This document shows, one piece after another, positions 63,757-64,000 of a stretch of DNA of 64,000 nucleotides (within the stretch, counting starts at the first letter, position 1; every line of letters begins with the position of its first letter). The notes beneath the pieces were generated by a model, which was given only the letters and a program-made list of their open reading frames with translations, had not been told where the DNA came from and made no database searches. The stretch is taken from positions 41,730-105,729 of the forward strand of contig NZ_AUAW01000011.1 in NCBI RefSeq assembly GCF_000428925.1. Reading direction: 5' to 3'. The DNA comes from Furfurilactobacillus rossiae DSM 15814 (lineage in GTDB: Bacteria; Bacillota; Bacilli; Lactobacillales; Lactobacillaceae). The translations under genes were made by a program, and so were the position numbers.

Positions 63757-64000
<244 letters not shown>

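Overview
The window is a stretch of bacterial chromosome from a low-to-mid GC Firmicute, almost certainly the family Lactobacillaceae. The evidence is the gene order (rodZ-pgsA-cinA-recA-rny-mutS-mutL-ruvA-ruvB-yajC; alaS-ireB-ruvX-yrzB-cvpA-mutS2-trxA; dltXABCD; racE-rdgB; pepQ/ccpA; comG operon-methylase-ackA), two T-box regulated units, frequent TTG/GTG starts with strong Shine-Dalgarno sequences, and a 16S rRNA 5' end typical of lactobacilli. The genus cannot be fixed from 240 nt of 16S; a Secundilactobacillus or Levilactobacillus-like lineage is only a guess. Nearly all genes are on the + strand, pointing toward the rRNA operon at the right edge.

Layout. 1-2.6 kb: a duplicated T-box terminator region and an amino-acid ABC importer (permease, ATPase, lipoprotein). 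2.7-9.7 kb: M16 protease pair, RodZ, PgsA, CinA and an SOS-controlled recA with a perfect LexA box. 9.7-14.5 kb: two transporter-type ABC units, one of the FtsX/BceAB class and one with its own YtrA-type GntR repressor. 14.6-27.3 kb: RNase Y, the mismatch repair pair, RuvAB with an unexplained repeat element between the two genes, YajC, an SOS-type dinB, NrnA and a DEAD-box helicase. 27.3-35.2 kb: T-box-alaS, IreB, RuvX, DUF1292, CvpA, MutS2, thioredoxin. 35.3-39.9 kb: dltXABCD for D-alanylation of teichoic acids, including the 48-residue DltX. 40-45 kb: YslB (- strand), glutamate racemase, RdgB, a phosphodiesterase, an aldo/keto reductase and small envelope proteins. 45.2-47.6 kb: divergent pepQ/ccpA with a cre-like site between. 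47.6-50.2 kb: hypothetical gene, S66 peptidase, YebC. 50.2-56.4 kb: complete comGA-GG pseudopilus operon, a methylase that appears to start at CTG, ackA. 56.5-63.4 kb: amino-acid permease, metallophosphoesterase, yutD-HAD-DUF1461 cluster, DedA (- strand), cyclophilin, CvfD and a degenerate Nudix-like protein. 63.4-64 kb: tandem rRNA promoters, leader and the start of 16S rRNA.

Functionally the window is core genome: DNA repair and recombination, envelope assembly, RNA turnover, carbon catabolite control and natural transformation. I see no insertion sequence, prophage, CRISPR array or tRNA gene. The least explained structures are the twin repeat between ruvA and ruvB (21849-22012), the partly duplicated T-box at the left edge, the CTG start of the methylase, a pair of terminators sharing an 11-nt loop, and inverted repeats in the promoters of rodZ and the cyclophilin gene.
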